A stretch of DNA of 6,616 nucleotides from Oscillospiraceae bacterium (GCA_029068025.1 JAIEDJ010000030.1:1-6616); one strand, 5' to 3'. Shown: positions 1 to 4,928, counted from the first letter of the stretch. Notes: generated by a model from the letters alone, not told the origin. Numbers and translations: made by a program.

Positions 1-20
1 GTGCGCTCGGCGTGTTTTTT
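1..20 (+). terminator. Possible right half of an upstream intrinsic terminator
   Basis: The window opens with a GC-rich run (positions 1-14) followed directly by six T residues (15-20). This is the shape of the descending arm and U-tract of a rho-independent terminator for a gene to the left. The other arm lies outside the window, so pairing cannot be shown. Confidence 0.3.
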
Positions 21-39
21 ATTACAAATCCCGACATAA

Positions 40-46
40 TTCGACA
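40..46 (-). promoter_or_regulatory. Candidate 0A box (Spo0A binding site)
   Basis: The plus strand reads TTCGACA, so the minus strand reads TGTCGAA, an exact match to the Spo0A box consensus TGNCGAA. It lies about 110 bp upstream of the predicted spo0A -35 element, where it could serve autoregulation. A weaker 6/7 match (GGTCGAA) lies at 243-249, close to the spo0A start. The motif is short and can occur by chance. Confidence 0.4.
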
Positions 47-96
47 AAATGCAGAAATTGCACAAAAGTATCCTTTGGTGTGAAAATAGAATAAAC

Positions 97-151
97 GCGA
101 TTGTAATCGCATTTTCAGCGTTTTGGAAAATTTTTCCATAAATTTCCAAAA
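97..151. repeat. Cluster of inverted repeats upstream of the spo0A promoter
   Basis: Three dyads are visible. GCGATT (97-102) faces AATCGC (105-110) across 2 bp. TGGAAAA (124-130) faces TTTTCCA (132-138) across one base. TTTTGGAAA (121-129) faces TTTCCAAAA (143-151). The last two share bases, so they are alternative pairings. They lie just upstream of the predicted -35 element and are plausible protein-binding dyads. No factor can be named. Confidence 0.4.
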
Positions 152-156
152 ACCTA

Positions 157-185
157 TTGCAATTATTTACCAAATATAGTAAAAT
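157..185 (+). promoter_or_regulatory. Sigma-A-type promoter of spo0A
   Basis: TTGCAA (157-162) and TAAAAT (180-185) are separated by 17 bp, a standard vegetative promoter layout. Transcription would start near 192, leaving a leader of about 80 nt before the ATG. I found no convincing sigma-H element, which controls spo0A in Bacillus. Confidence 0.55.
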
Positions 186-192
186 TAAATCA

Positions 193-246
193 GACCGATA
201 GAAAAGGTGCTATACAAATACGAAAAGCGCCTTAACGGGGAAGGTC
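193..246 (+). promoter_or_regulatory. Possible folded 5' leader of spo0A
   Basis: Inside the predicted leader, AAGGTGC (204-210) can pair with GCGCCTT (227-233) through seven pairs including one G-U, around a 16-nt loop. An outer GACC (193-196) can pair with GGTC (243-246). The ribosome binding site begins at 260, outside both helices. I recognise no known riboswitch consensus; it may be an ordinary leader hairpin. Confidence 0.25.
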
Positions 247-271
247 GAATGAAAAAAACGGAGGAAAAAAT

Positions 272-1063
272 ATGACAAACCAGATCAAAGTACTTATCGG
301 AAACGACGCCGCTGACTGCGGTATGGCATGGGCAGGGGCACTCAAAAATGCGGGAATGTATGCCATAACACGCCGCTGCGACGGGAATTCTGTACTGAAT
401 TCCATCAAATCGGAAAATCCCGACGCGGCAGTGCTTGAAGCAAAAATGCCGTTCTGCGACGCTATTGAGGTCATCCGCAAGCTCAAGGCGGAAAAGAAGT
501 ACGTACCAAACGTTATTATTGTTTCCAATAACGCGGACGCGAATCTGGAGCGTGAGGCAGCGGCGCTGGGGGCGGCGTTTACGCTCAAGCCGGTTGATCC
601 GCAGTTCCTTGTAAGCAAGATCAACAGAATGTGCGGCGTTGCCAAGGAAGCGGCTCCCGATGTTCCCGATGAGACCGCTCTCGAATATGCGGTCACGGAA
701 ATAATCCACCAGGTAGGTATCCCGGCGCACATAAAGGGCTACCATTATCTGAGAACCGCGATAATGCTTTCCGTCAACAATGACGAAATGATAAACTGTA
801 TCACAAAGCTGCTTTACCCGACTGTTGCCAAGCAGTATCAGACCACATCCTCACGCGTTGAACGCGCGATACGCCACGCCATTGAGATAGCGTGGGACAG
901 AGGAGACATCGACGTGCTGACCAACCTGTTCAGCTACACGGTACATACATCCAGAGGAAAGCCCACCAATTCGGAATTTATCGCGCTCATCGCCGATTAC
1001 CTGCGGCTTAAATTCAAGCAGGAAGCAGCAGGCAGAAGCGCCCTTGCAGCAGCGTACAGATAA
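272..1063 (+). CDS. spo0A: Spo0A-family response regulator with atypical receiver domain
   Basis: Spo0A is the cytoplasmic master transcription factor for entry into sporulation and other stationary-phase programmes. The 263-residue length is normal for the family. Residues 5-120 form a CheY-like receiver. Residues 138-250 form the Spo0A effector domain, with hallmark stretches such as PAHIKGYHYLR (151-161), TTSSRVERAIRHAIEIAWDRG and GKPTNSEFIALIADYLRLK. The ATG follows GGAGG (260-264) with 7-nt spacing. The receiver is unusual. The phosphoacceptor position in the PDAAVLEAKMP stretch (50-60) is Glu56 rather than Asp; the codon is GAA at 437-439. The acidic pair is Asn11-Asp12 rather than Asp-Asp. 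The switch Ser85 and Lys106 of the LKP motif remain. Phosphorelay activation at the usual site is therefore doubtful, while the DNA-binding half looks functional. Glu may act as a constitutive mimic, or phosphorylation may have been lost. Identity rests mainly on the C-terminal domain and is secure. Confidence 0.95.
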   Translation: MTNQIKVLIGNDAADCGMAWAGALKNAGMYAITRRCDGNSVLNSIKSENPDAAVLEAKMPFCDAIEVIRKLKAEKKYVPNVIIVSNNADANLEREAAALGAAFTLKPVDPQFLVSKINRMCGVAKEAAPDVPDETALEYAVTEIIHQVGIPAHIKGYHYLRTAIMLSVNNDEMINCITKLLYPTVAKQYQTTSSRVERAIRHAIEIAWDRGDIDVLTNLFSYTVHTSRGKPTNSEFIALIADYLRLKFKQEAAGRSALAAAYR

Positions 1064-1086
1064 TGTGCCAAATTAATAATTTGATA

Positions 1087-1119
1087 AGCGCTCCCGAAAC
1101 GCAATGTTTCGGGAGCGCT
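1087..1119. terminator. Strong hairpin between spo0A and the convergent RHH gene
   Basis: A perfect 14-bp stem (1087-1100 with 1106-1119) surrounds a 5-nt GCAAT loop. It lies 23 bp after the spo0A stop and 13 bp beyond the stop of the convergent minus-strand gene, so it probably ends transcription from both sides. The flanks are AT-rich on both strands but lack a clean run of T, so intrinsic termination is likely rather than certain. A related hairpin follows the second RHH gene at 1458-1493. Confidence 0.7.
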
Positions 1120-1132
1120 GATTTATAAAAGT

Positions 1133-1342
1133 TTATTTGTTTTTGTAAGGTATAACATTGTTCTCCGGGTCAATTGTTTTGCCTATGGGAATTTTTCCGT
1201 TCTCATTTTCAAATTCCTTAATGCTGTTGCGGACAAGAATAAGCACGTGACTGTTGATGGAACGCCCCTCGTAGCTGGCAACATATGCTATTTTGTTAAG
1301 CATTTCTTCTTCAATACGAATTGATACACTTTTTGCTGCCAT
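1133..1342 (-). CDS. Ribbon-helix-helix (Arc/CopG-like) DNA-binding protein, copy 1
   Basis: This 69-residue protein starts MAAKSVSIRIEEEMLNKIAYVASYEGRS. A short beta strand (about residues 4-10, KSVSIRI) is followed by two helices (about 11-23 and 28-45), as expected of an Arc-type RHH fold that dimerises and inserts the paired strand into the DNA major groove. The open frame extends 19 codons further upstream to 1399. I chose the ATG at 1340-1342 because GGAGG sits 9 nt before it and because the neighbouring paralogue starts at the same residue. The C-terminal tail (about 50-69) is polar and does not match the paralogue. It is convergent with spo0A and shares the hairpin at 1087-1119. The likely role is a small repressor or antitoxin-like regulator. 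No toxin gene is adjacent and its targets are unknown. Confidence 0.75.
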   Translation of the reverse strand: MAAKSVSIRIEEEMLNKIAYVASYEGRSINSHVLILVRNSIKEFENENGKIPIGKTIDPENNVIPYKNK

Positions 1343-1457
1343 AATATACAACCTCCGCGTTTTATTTTGCATATTTATTTTATTAAAAAAGCACGACAAA
1401 GTGTAATTGATAGTATTAAAATATGTCTGTAGTATATTCGGAGATTGTAATAATAGC

Positions 1458-1493
1458 AGCGCTCCCGAGAAGCAATATCTCAGAAGAGCCGCT
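1458..1493. terminator. Imperfect hairpin after the second RHH gene
   Basis: AGCG, CTC and GAGA on the left (1458-1470) can pair with TCTC, GAG and CGCT on the right (1479-1493), with an internal loop and a bulged C. It begins just after the stop of the minus-strand RHH gene at 1496 and so is positioned as its terminator. The left arm and the GCAAT loop closely match the hairpin at 1087-1119, suggesting a shared origin. Confidence 0.45.
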
Positions 1494-1495
1494 TT

Positions 1496-1678
1496 TCATA
1501 TTTGTTTACCTTGCTTTTTAAAATCGATCTCACCATGTTTTTCTTCATATTTTTCAATACACTCGCGGATAAGCACCAAGATCTGACCGTTTGCGGAACG
1601 TGCTTCATAATCAGCAACAACATGGAGCTTATTCAGCATTTCCTCATCAATTCTGATAGATAAACTTTTCATCGCCAT
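1496..1678 (-). CDS. Ribbon-helix-helix (Arc/CopG-like) DNA-binding protein, copy 2
   Basis: This 60-residue protein starts MAMKSLSIRIDEEMLNKLHVV and is a clear paralogue of the protein at 1133-1342. I count 27 identities in the first 50 residues, with no gap. The RHH beta strand is KSLSIRI (4-10), followed by helices at about 11-23 and 28-46. The C-terminal tail is lysine-rich and shorter than in copy 1. A purine-rich GGGGAGAG lies upstream of the ATG as ribosome binding site. A second in-frame ATG at codon 3 is an alternative start. The gene reads away from the SLOG gene at 1793, and the shared 114-bp gap holds a perfect palindrome (1699-1720) that is a natural candidate operator. Copy 1 lies downstream on the same strand, separated by a hairpin and about 150 bp. 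Its role is probably transcriptional repression; the target is inferred only from position. Confidence 0.75.
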   Translation of the reverse strand: MAMKSLSIRIDEEMLNKLHVVADYEARSANGQILVLIRECIEKYEEKHGEIDFKKQGKQI

Positions 1679-1698
1679 AAAATTTTTTCTCTCCCCGC

Positions 1699-1720
1699 AT
1701 AAAATATAGCTATATTTTAT
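1699..1720. promoter_or_regulatory. Perfect 22-bp palindrome, candidate operator
   Basis: The left half ATAAAATATAG (1699-1709) is the exact reverse complement of the right half CTATATTTTAT (1710-1720). It lies 20 bp upstream of the copy-2 RHH start, and covers the -35 zone of the promoter reading toward the SLOG gene. A dimeric or tetrameric RHH protein bound here could control both divergent genes. Binding is inferred; the symmetry is directly visible. Confidence 0.55.
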
Positions 1721-1730
1721 ATCTATTTTG

Positions 1731-1739
1731 TGCTATAAT
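1731..1739 (+). promoter_or_regulatory. Extended -10 promoter of the SLOG gene
   Basis: TGCTATAAT (1731-1739) is a perfect extended -10 element. The position 17 bp upstream (1711-1716, TATATT) is a poor -35 and falls inside the palindrome. A second TATAAT lies at 1753-1758 and could be an alternative. The expected start near 1746 gives a leader of about 47 nt. Confidence 0.5.
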
Positions 1740-1792
1740 ATAAATATGCATTTATAATATATTTATTTTAACGTTAATTTGGAGGTATACTT

Positions 1793-2128
1793 ATGAGAAT
1801 AGCAGTAATTGGTTCAAGAGAACTTACAGTCAGTGATCTGGGAAAATATCTTCCCGAGGGCGTGACCGAGATCGTTTCGGGCGGCGCTAAGGGTATAGAT
1901 CAGTGTGCGCGGGAATACGCCCTCTCGCACGGAATAAAGCTCACAGAGTTTCTTCCCGAATATGAAAAATTCGGGCAAGCCGCGCCGCTGAAGCGCAATA
2001 TCACCATAATCAAAAACGCTGATATCGTCTTTGCGTTCTGGGACGGCAGCTCCCGCGGAACAAAATTTGTCATTGACAACTGTAAAAAGCTGGGAGTTTC
2101 GGTGAATGTATTTTATTTACAGAAATAA
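1793..2128 (+). CDS. SLOG-family (DprA/YspA-like, DUF2493-type) nucleotide-binding protein
   Basis: This 111-residue protein is a single small Rossmann-like domain. Visible motifs are an opening strand with MRIAVIGSRE (1-10), the glycine-rich SGGAKGID loop (29-36), KRN (67-69), and ADIVFAFWDG (76-85) leading into SSRGTKF (86-92). This order is typical of the SLOG superfamily, which includes DprA/Smf, LOG (lysine decarboxylase-like) and YspA proteins that bind nucleotides or nucleotide-derived ligands. The length fits a stand-alone YspA-type domain. There is no membrane segment or signal peptide. GGAGG lies 9 nt before the ATG. The gene is divergent from an RHH regulator with a 22-bp palindrome between them, so control by that regulator is plausible. 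No clear terminator separates it from pheA, though pheA has its own promoter. The ligand and cellular role are unknown. It is too short to be DprA itself. Confidence 0.8.
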   Translation: MRIAVIGSRELTVSDLGKYLPEGVTEIVSGGAKGIDQCAREYALSHGIKLTEFLPEYEKFGQAAPLKRNITIIKNADIVFAFWDGSSRGTKFVIDNCKKLGVSVNVFYLQK

Positions 2129-2168
2129 TACTTGTGATTTTCAGTATTTGAGATAAACTTTTTTATAC

Positions 2169-2197
2169 TTGATTTTTTCCCGCAAATGTGGTAGAAT
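2169..2197 (+). promoter_or_regulatory. Sigma-A promoter of the pheA-ispD-ispF operon
   Basis: TTGATT (2169-2174) and TAGAAT (2192-2197) are separated by exactly 17 bp, and TG one base before the -10 (2189-2190) makes it an extended -10. Transcription should start near 2204, about 36 nt before the pheA ATG. The leader is too short for a T-box or an attenuator, so I see no sign of leader-level amino-acid control. Confidence 0.7.
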
Positions 2198-2239
2198 GTT
2201 ATTTGTATAAGTATTATATTATAAGGAGATCTCAAAAAA

Positions 2240-3358
2240 ATGGACCTGAATGAAATCCGCAAAAAGATCGACGACATCAACGATAAAATACTCGATCTGT
2301 TTATCGAAAGAATGAACCTCGCGACAGATGTCGCAAAATACAAGGCCGCCAACAATATGGCGGTGTTCCAGAGCGACCGCGAGAAGTTTATTATTGATAA
2401 AGTCAAGGAAAAAACTCCCGAGGAACTCAGAAAAAGCGCGGCGTTCTTGTTTATGAATATTATCGATATCTCCAAGGTATCACAGATAAACGCCATTTCA
2501 CCCGATTATGAAGTCGAATTCGCTGACAAAATAAAATCCCGTCCCGCAGTGGCGGTTCAGGGAATAGAAGGCGCATACGGTCACACGGCGGCGCTTCAGC
2601 TGTTCTCGGGCGGCAGCATAAGCTATTACGCTTCCTTCCGCGAGGTGTTCGAGGCTGTGGAAAACGGCGACGTGGATTACGGAGTGATCCCCGTGGAAAA
2701 CAGCACGGCGGGCGAAGTAACCGTCAATATGGATCTTCTGGAGCGCCACAGCGTACATATCTGCCGCACCACTACGGTGGAATGTGCGCACGTCCTCGCC
2801 GCAAAGCAGGGCGTGTCCGAGGATGATATCAGGATCGTTTTCGGTCATGAGCAGGCGATCCGCCAATGCACCGAATACCTTGAAAGCCGCAGCGGACTGA
2901 CAGTTATCCCTTACCACAACAACGCCGCCGCCGCAAAGATGGTCTCTGAGAACGAAAGCGGACAGCTCGGCTGCATATGCTCCGAGGACTGTGCGGAGAT
3001 GCACGGACTGAACATAGTCCGCAAGGCGATAGCCACAGACCCGAACAACTGCACAAGGTTCATCTGCGTTTCAAAGGGCGTGGAGGTGTACGACGAGGCG
3101 GGAACCATAGCGGTATCGCTTTCGATACCGAATATCTCGGGCGCTCTGTACAGACTGCTGACTAAATTTGCGGTGAACGGGCTGTCAATGTCAAAGATCC
3201 AGTCCAAGCCGCTTCCCACCGAGGTGAAGAAAAAATTTCCTGATGATTATATGTTCTATATAGAATTCAACGGGAATATACACGAACCGAAGGTTCGCAA
3301 GCTGCTTAAAAACTTCGAGGACGAGCTGAATTATTTTAAATTCCACGGTAATTTTTAA
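2240..3358 (+). CDS. pheA: Bifunctional chorismate mutase / prephenate dehydratase (P-protein)
   Basis: It converts chorismate to prephenate and then to phenylpyruvate, the committed route to phenylalanine, in the cytoplasm. Its 372 residues match the family size. The AroQ mutase domain spans about 1-85; aligned by eye with the E. coli enzyme, active-site positions Arg7, Arg24, Lys35, Arg47, Glu48 and Gln82 are kept, while the counterpart of Asp48 is Gln44. The dehydratase domain spans about 102-280, with VQGIEGAYGH (106-115), GVIPVENSTAGEV (148-160) and the catalytic TRF motif (272-274). The ACT domain covers about 285-372. It keeps GAL (301-303) of the phenylalanine-binding region, but the usual ESRP motif reads QSKP (321-324). 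Feedback inhibition may therefore be altered, which is inference. The ATG follows AAGGAGAT. It is the first gene of an operon with ispD 30 bp downstream. Confidence 0.95.
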   Translation: MDLNEIRKKIDDINDKILDLFIERMNLATDVAKYKAANNMAVFQSDREKFIIDKVKEKTPEELRKSAAFLFMNIIDISKVSQINAISPDYEVEFADKIKSRPAVAVQGIEGAYGHTAALQLFSGGSISYYASFREVFEAVENGDVDYGVIPVENSTAGEVTVNMDLLERHSVHICRTTTVECAHVLAAKQGVSEDDIRIVFGHEQAIRQCTEYLESRSGLTVIPYHNNAAAAKMVSENESGQLGCICSEDCAEMHGLNIVRKAIATDPNNCTRFICVSKGVEVYDEAGTIAVSLSIPNISGALYRLLTKFAVNGLSMSKIQSKPLPTEVKKKFPDDYMFYIEFNGNIHEPKVRKLLKNFEDELNYFKFHGNF

Positions 3359-3388
3359 ATCATTTTGAATCGGAGATGAATTTTAATT

Positions 3389-4084
3389 ATGGTTTCAGTA
3401 ATAATTGTCGCCGCGGGTAACTCCGCAAGAATGGACGGCGTGAACAAGCAGCTCGAAAAGATCGGCGATACGCCCGTTTTCGTGATGAGCGCCTTGAAAT
3501 TCGAGCGCTCCGAAAAGGTCGGCGAGATAGTCATTGCCGCGCCCGAGGAGGACGTTCCGCGTTATGAAAAGCTCGCCCGGAACTTTGAAATATCAAAGCT
3601 CGCGGCAGTCGTAGCAGGCGGCGAAACACGCTTCAAGTCCGTTATGAACGCGCTGGACGCGACCTCGCCCAAGGCGGACTTTATCGCTATACACGACGGA
3701 GCGCGTCCGCTGATCGACACCTCGGAGATCGAGCGCGTGTTTGCCGACGCTGAGAAGTACAACGCGGCTATAGCCGCCGTTCCCGCAACCGATACTGTAA
3801 AAAGCGTCGGTACCAACGGATTCGTTGAGGAAACGATCCCGCGCGGAAAGCTCTACTATGCGCAAACGCCGCAGGTGTTCCGCCGAAAGCTCTATCTGTC
3901 CTGCCTTGAGAAGATCGGCTCCCGCGCGGAGACCGTCACCGATGACAGCAGTATTCTGGAAATGTGCGGGGAATATGTCCGCATAACCGAAATAGCCTGC
4001 AGCAATCTCAAGATCACACGTCCGGACGACCTGACAGCGGCAGCGGCGATACATACGGGCAAGAGGACGGTGAAGATGATATGA
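3389..4084 (+). CDS. ispD: 2-C-methyl-D-erythritol 4-phosphate cytidylyltransferase
   Basis: IspD joins CTP and methylerythritol 4-phosphate to give CDP-methylerythritol, the third step of the MEP route to isopentenyl diphosphate. The protein has 231 residues, the usual size for a stand-alone enzyme. The N-terminal nucleotide loop reads AAGNSARM (8-15), with Arg14 and Lys20 (NKQ) at the CTP-binding positions. Further signatures are GGETRFKSV (77-85), AIHDGARPL (100-108), TDTVK (134-138), Arg152, QTPQ (159-162), TDDSS (184-188) and NLKITRPDDL (206-215). GGAG lies 13 nt before the ATG, a longer gap than usual. An in-frame stop at 3377-3379 excludes a longer ATG start, so translation may depend partly on pheA. 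Its last four bases overlap the start of ispF. Confidence 0.95.
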   Translation: MVSVIIVAAGNSARMDGVNKQLEKIGDTPVFVMSALKFERSEKVGEIVIAAPEEDVPRYEKLARNFEISKLAAVVAGGETRFKSVMNALDATSPKADFIAIHDGARPLIDTSEIERVFADAEKYNAAIAAVPATDTVKSVGTNGFVEETIPRGKLYYAQTPQVFRRKLYLSCLEKIGSRAETVTDDSSILEMCGEYVRITEIACSNLKITRPDDLTAAAAIHTGKRTVKMI

Positions 4085-4560
4085 GGATAGGACATGGCTA
4101 CGATGTCCACCGTTTCGCATACGGGAGACGGCTCGTGCTGGGCGGCGCGGAGATCCCGTATGAATACGGTCTGCTGGGACACTCCGACGCGGACGCGGCA
4201 ACTCACGCGGTCATGGACGCGGTTCTGGGAGCGATGGCTGCGGGCGACATCGGACAGCTCTTCCCGGATACGGACAAGCGTTTTGAAAACGCCGACAGTA
4301 TTGCGCTGCTGAATGAAGTCGTCGATATGATGACCAAGAGGGGCTATGTTCTCGGAAATCTTGATGTTACTATTGTCGCGGAACGTCCGAAGCTGCAGCC
4401 GCATATTCACGAAATGCGGCATAACTACGCCGCCGCGTTCAGGTGCGACGTGTCAAGGATATCCGTAAAGGCGACCACCGAGGAAGGGCTTGGACTTGCC
4501 GGAGAAGGGATCGGCGCTCACGCGGTAGTGATACTTGAAAATAAAAGATTCAAGCTGTAG
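4081..4560 (+). CDS. ispF: 2-C-methyl-D-erythritol 2,4-cyclodiphosphate synthase
   Basis: IspF cyclises CDP-methylerythritol 2-phosphate to methylerythritol 2,4-cyclodiphosphate with release of CMP, as a trimer with a divalent metal in each active site. The 159-residue length is standard. Metal ligands Asp8 and His10 lie in GHGYDVHRF (4-12), and His42 follows the GLLGHSDADAATH stretch (30-42). GDIGQLFPDTD follows. KATTEEGLGLAGEGIGAHAV near the C-terminus forms the cytidine-binding region. The frame is open upstream inside ispD, but the ATG at 4081 is the true start because the protein then begins exactly at the family N-terminus. The ATGA overlap with the ispD stop suggests translational coupling. 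ispD and ispF are separate here rather than fused as in some bacteria. The gene ends the operon at a strong terminator. Confidence 0.96.
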   Translation: MRIGHGYDVHRFAYGRRLVLGGAEIPYEYGLLGHSDADAATHAVMDAVLGAMAAGDIGQLFPDTDKRFENADSIALLNEVVDMMTKRGYVLGNLDVTIVAERPKLQPHIHEMRHNYAAAFRCDVSRISVKATTEEGLGLAGEGIGAHAVVILENKRFKL

Positions 4561-4579
4561 AATTGGCCTGTATATGATC

Positions 4580-4617
4580 CGAGCTGTGCTGTCATAGGAC
4601 AGCACGGCTCGTTTTTT
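4580..4617 (+). terminator. Intrinsic terminator of the pheA-ispD-ispF operon
   Basis: A 14-bp stem (4580-4593 with 4598-4611, one G-U pair) with an ATAG loop is followed by six T residues (4612-4617). It starts 20 bp after the ispF stop. Its T-tract overlaps the stop codon of the convergent minus-strand gene. Read on the other strand the hairpin lacks a T-tract. Confidence 0.92.
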
Positions 4618-4783
4618 ATAAGTCCTGCAGATCGGCTTCGGGGATATCGTTTTCTACATTGTCCCGTCCGAGATCGGTGTCAATGACGGGATAGATGTCG
4701 GAGATCGGCTTGTCGGAATCGTCGAGCGGTTTTTTCAGGTCGGCTTCAGAGCTGCCGCGAAGCTTTATTTCTTCATAGGTCAT
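4616..4783 (-). CDS. Small acidic protein of unknown function
   Basis: I do not recognise this 55-residue protein, which begins MTYEEIKLRGSSEADLKKPL. The frame is open further upstream to 4882, but the ATG at 4781-4783 has a strong GAGGTGA ribosome binding site 6 nt before it, and the codons above it look non-coding. By my count there are 16 Asp/Glu against 6 Lys/Arg, giving a net charge near -10. There is no cysteine, no membrane segment and no signal peptide. The C-terminal half is rich in Asp, Pro and Ile and is probably disordered. It is convergent with ispF, with its stop on the T-tract of that operon's terminator, and divergent from the marR-like gene across about 140 bp. The ribosome binding site is the main evidence that it is a real gene. 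Confidence 0.6.
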   Translation of the reverse strand: MTYEEIKLRGSSEADLKKPLDDSDKPISDIYPVIDTDLGRDNVENDIPEADLQDL

Positions 4784-4875
4784 TTTTTTCACCTCGAAAA
4801 TATTATGACTGACCGCGCGGAAAGTATTCTTGCCGCTATAATTTATAATTTTTGAGATTATTTTCAAAAAAGCGC

Positions 4876-4904
4876 TTGACAAAAGTGCTATATAGTATTA
4901 TACT
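4876..4904 (+). promoter_or_regulatory. Near-consensus sigma-A promoter of the marR-like operon
   Basis: TTGACA (4876-4881) is a perfect -35, and TATACT (4899-4904) follows at exactly 17 bp. The predicted start near 4911 lies directly before the ribosome binding site, so the leader is only about 15 nt. A promoter this strong fits a gene held down by a repressor. Confidence 0.8.
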
Positions 4905-4908
4905 ATAT
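4890..4908. promoter_or_regulatory. Inverted repeat on the -10 box, probable MarR operator
   Basis: ATATAGTA (4890-4897) and TACTATAT (4901-4908) are perfect inverted copies across a 3-bp centre. The repeat covers the whole -10 element of the marR-like promoter. MarR proteins are dimers that usually bind such 16-20 bp dyads in their own promoters, so autorepression by blocking RNA polymerase is likely. Confidence 0.7.
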
Positions 4909-4911
4909 GGT

Positions 4912-4928
4912 AGGAGGTGCTGAAATTG
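4912..4928 (+). promoter_or_regulatory. Ribosome binding site and TTG start of the marR-like gene
   Basis: AGGAGG (4912-4917) is followed 8 nt later by TTG (4926-4928), the best-spaced start in frame. The GTG at 4917-4919 overlaps the ribosome binding site itself and cannot use it. CTG at 4920 is too close, and a second TTG at 4929 is slightly far. No ATG start is available near this site. Confidence 0.65.

Noticed and set aside
1343..1399. Longer N-terminus for the first RHH protein
   Set aside because: The ATG at 1342 has GGAGG in front of it and matches the paralogue's start; the extra 19 residues are encoded by the AT-rich leader and the ribosome binding site.
1133..2128. Classical toxin-antitoxin system made of the RHH genes and a neighbour
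   Set aside because: No RelE, MazF, PIN or similar toxin is next to either RHH gene, and the SLOG protein is not a known toxin type and is divergent rather than co-transcribed.
2498..3004. Minus-strand open frame inside pheA
   Set aside because: It is a shadow of the dehydratase coding sequence with low-complexity His/Ala/Val composition and no family resemblance.
3964..4080. Longer N-terminus for ispF
   Set aside because: The extra 39 codons lie inside ispD, have no homology-like content, and IspF proteins begin at MRIGHGYDVH.
3593..4201. Long minus-strand open frame across ispD and ispF
   Set aside because: It is antisense to two well-supported genes, rich in Arg, His and Cys in a way typical of a reversed coding frame, and has no recognisable domain or ribosome binding site.
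4784..4882. Longer N-terminus for the small acidic protein
   Set aside because: The extension is basic and hydrophobic, unlike the rest, is encoded in AT-rich intergenic sequence, and ignores the strong GAGGTGA site before the ATG at 4783.
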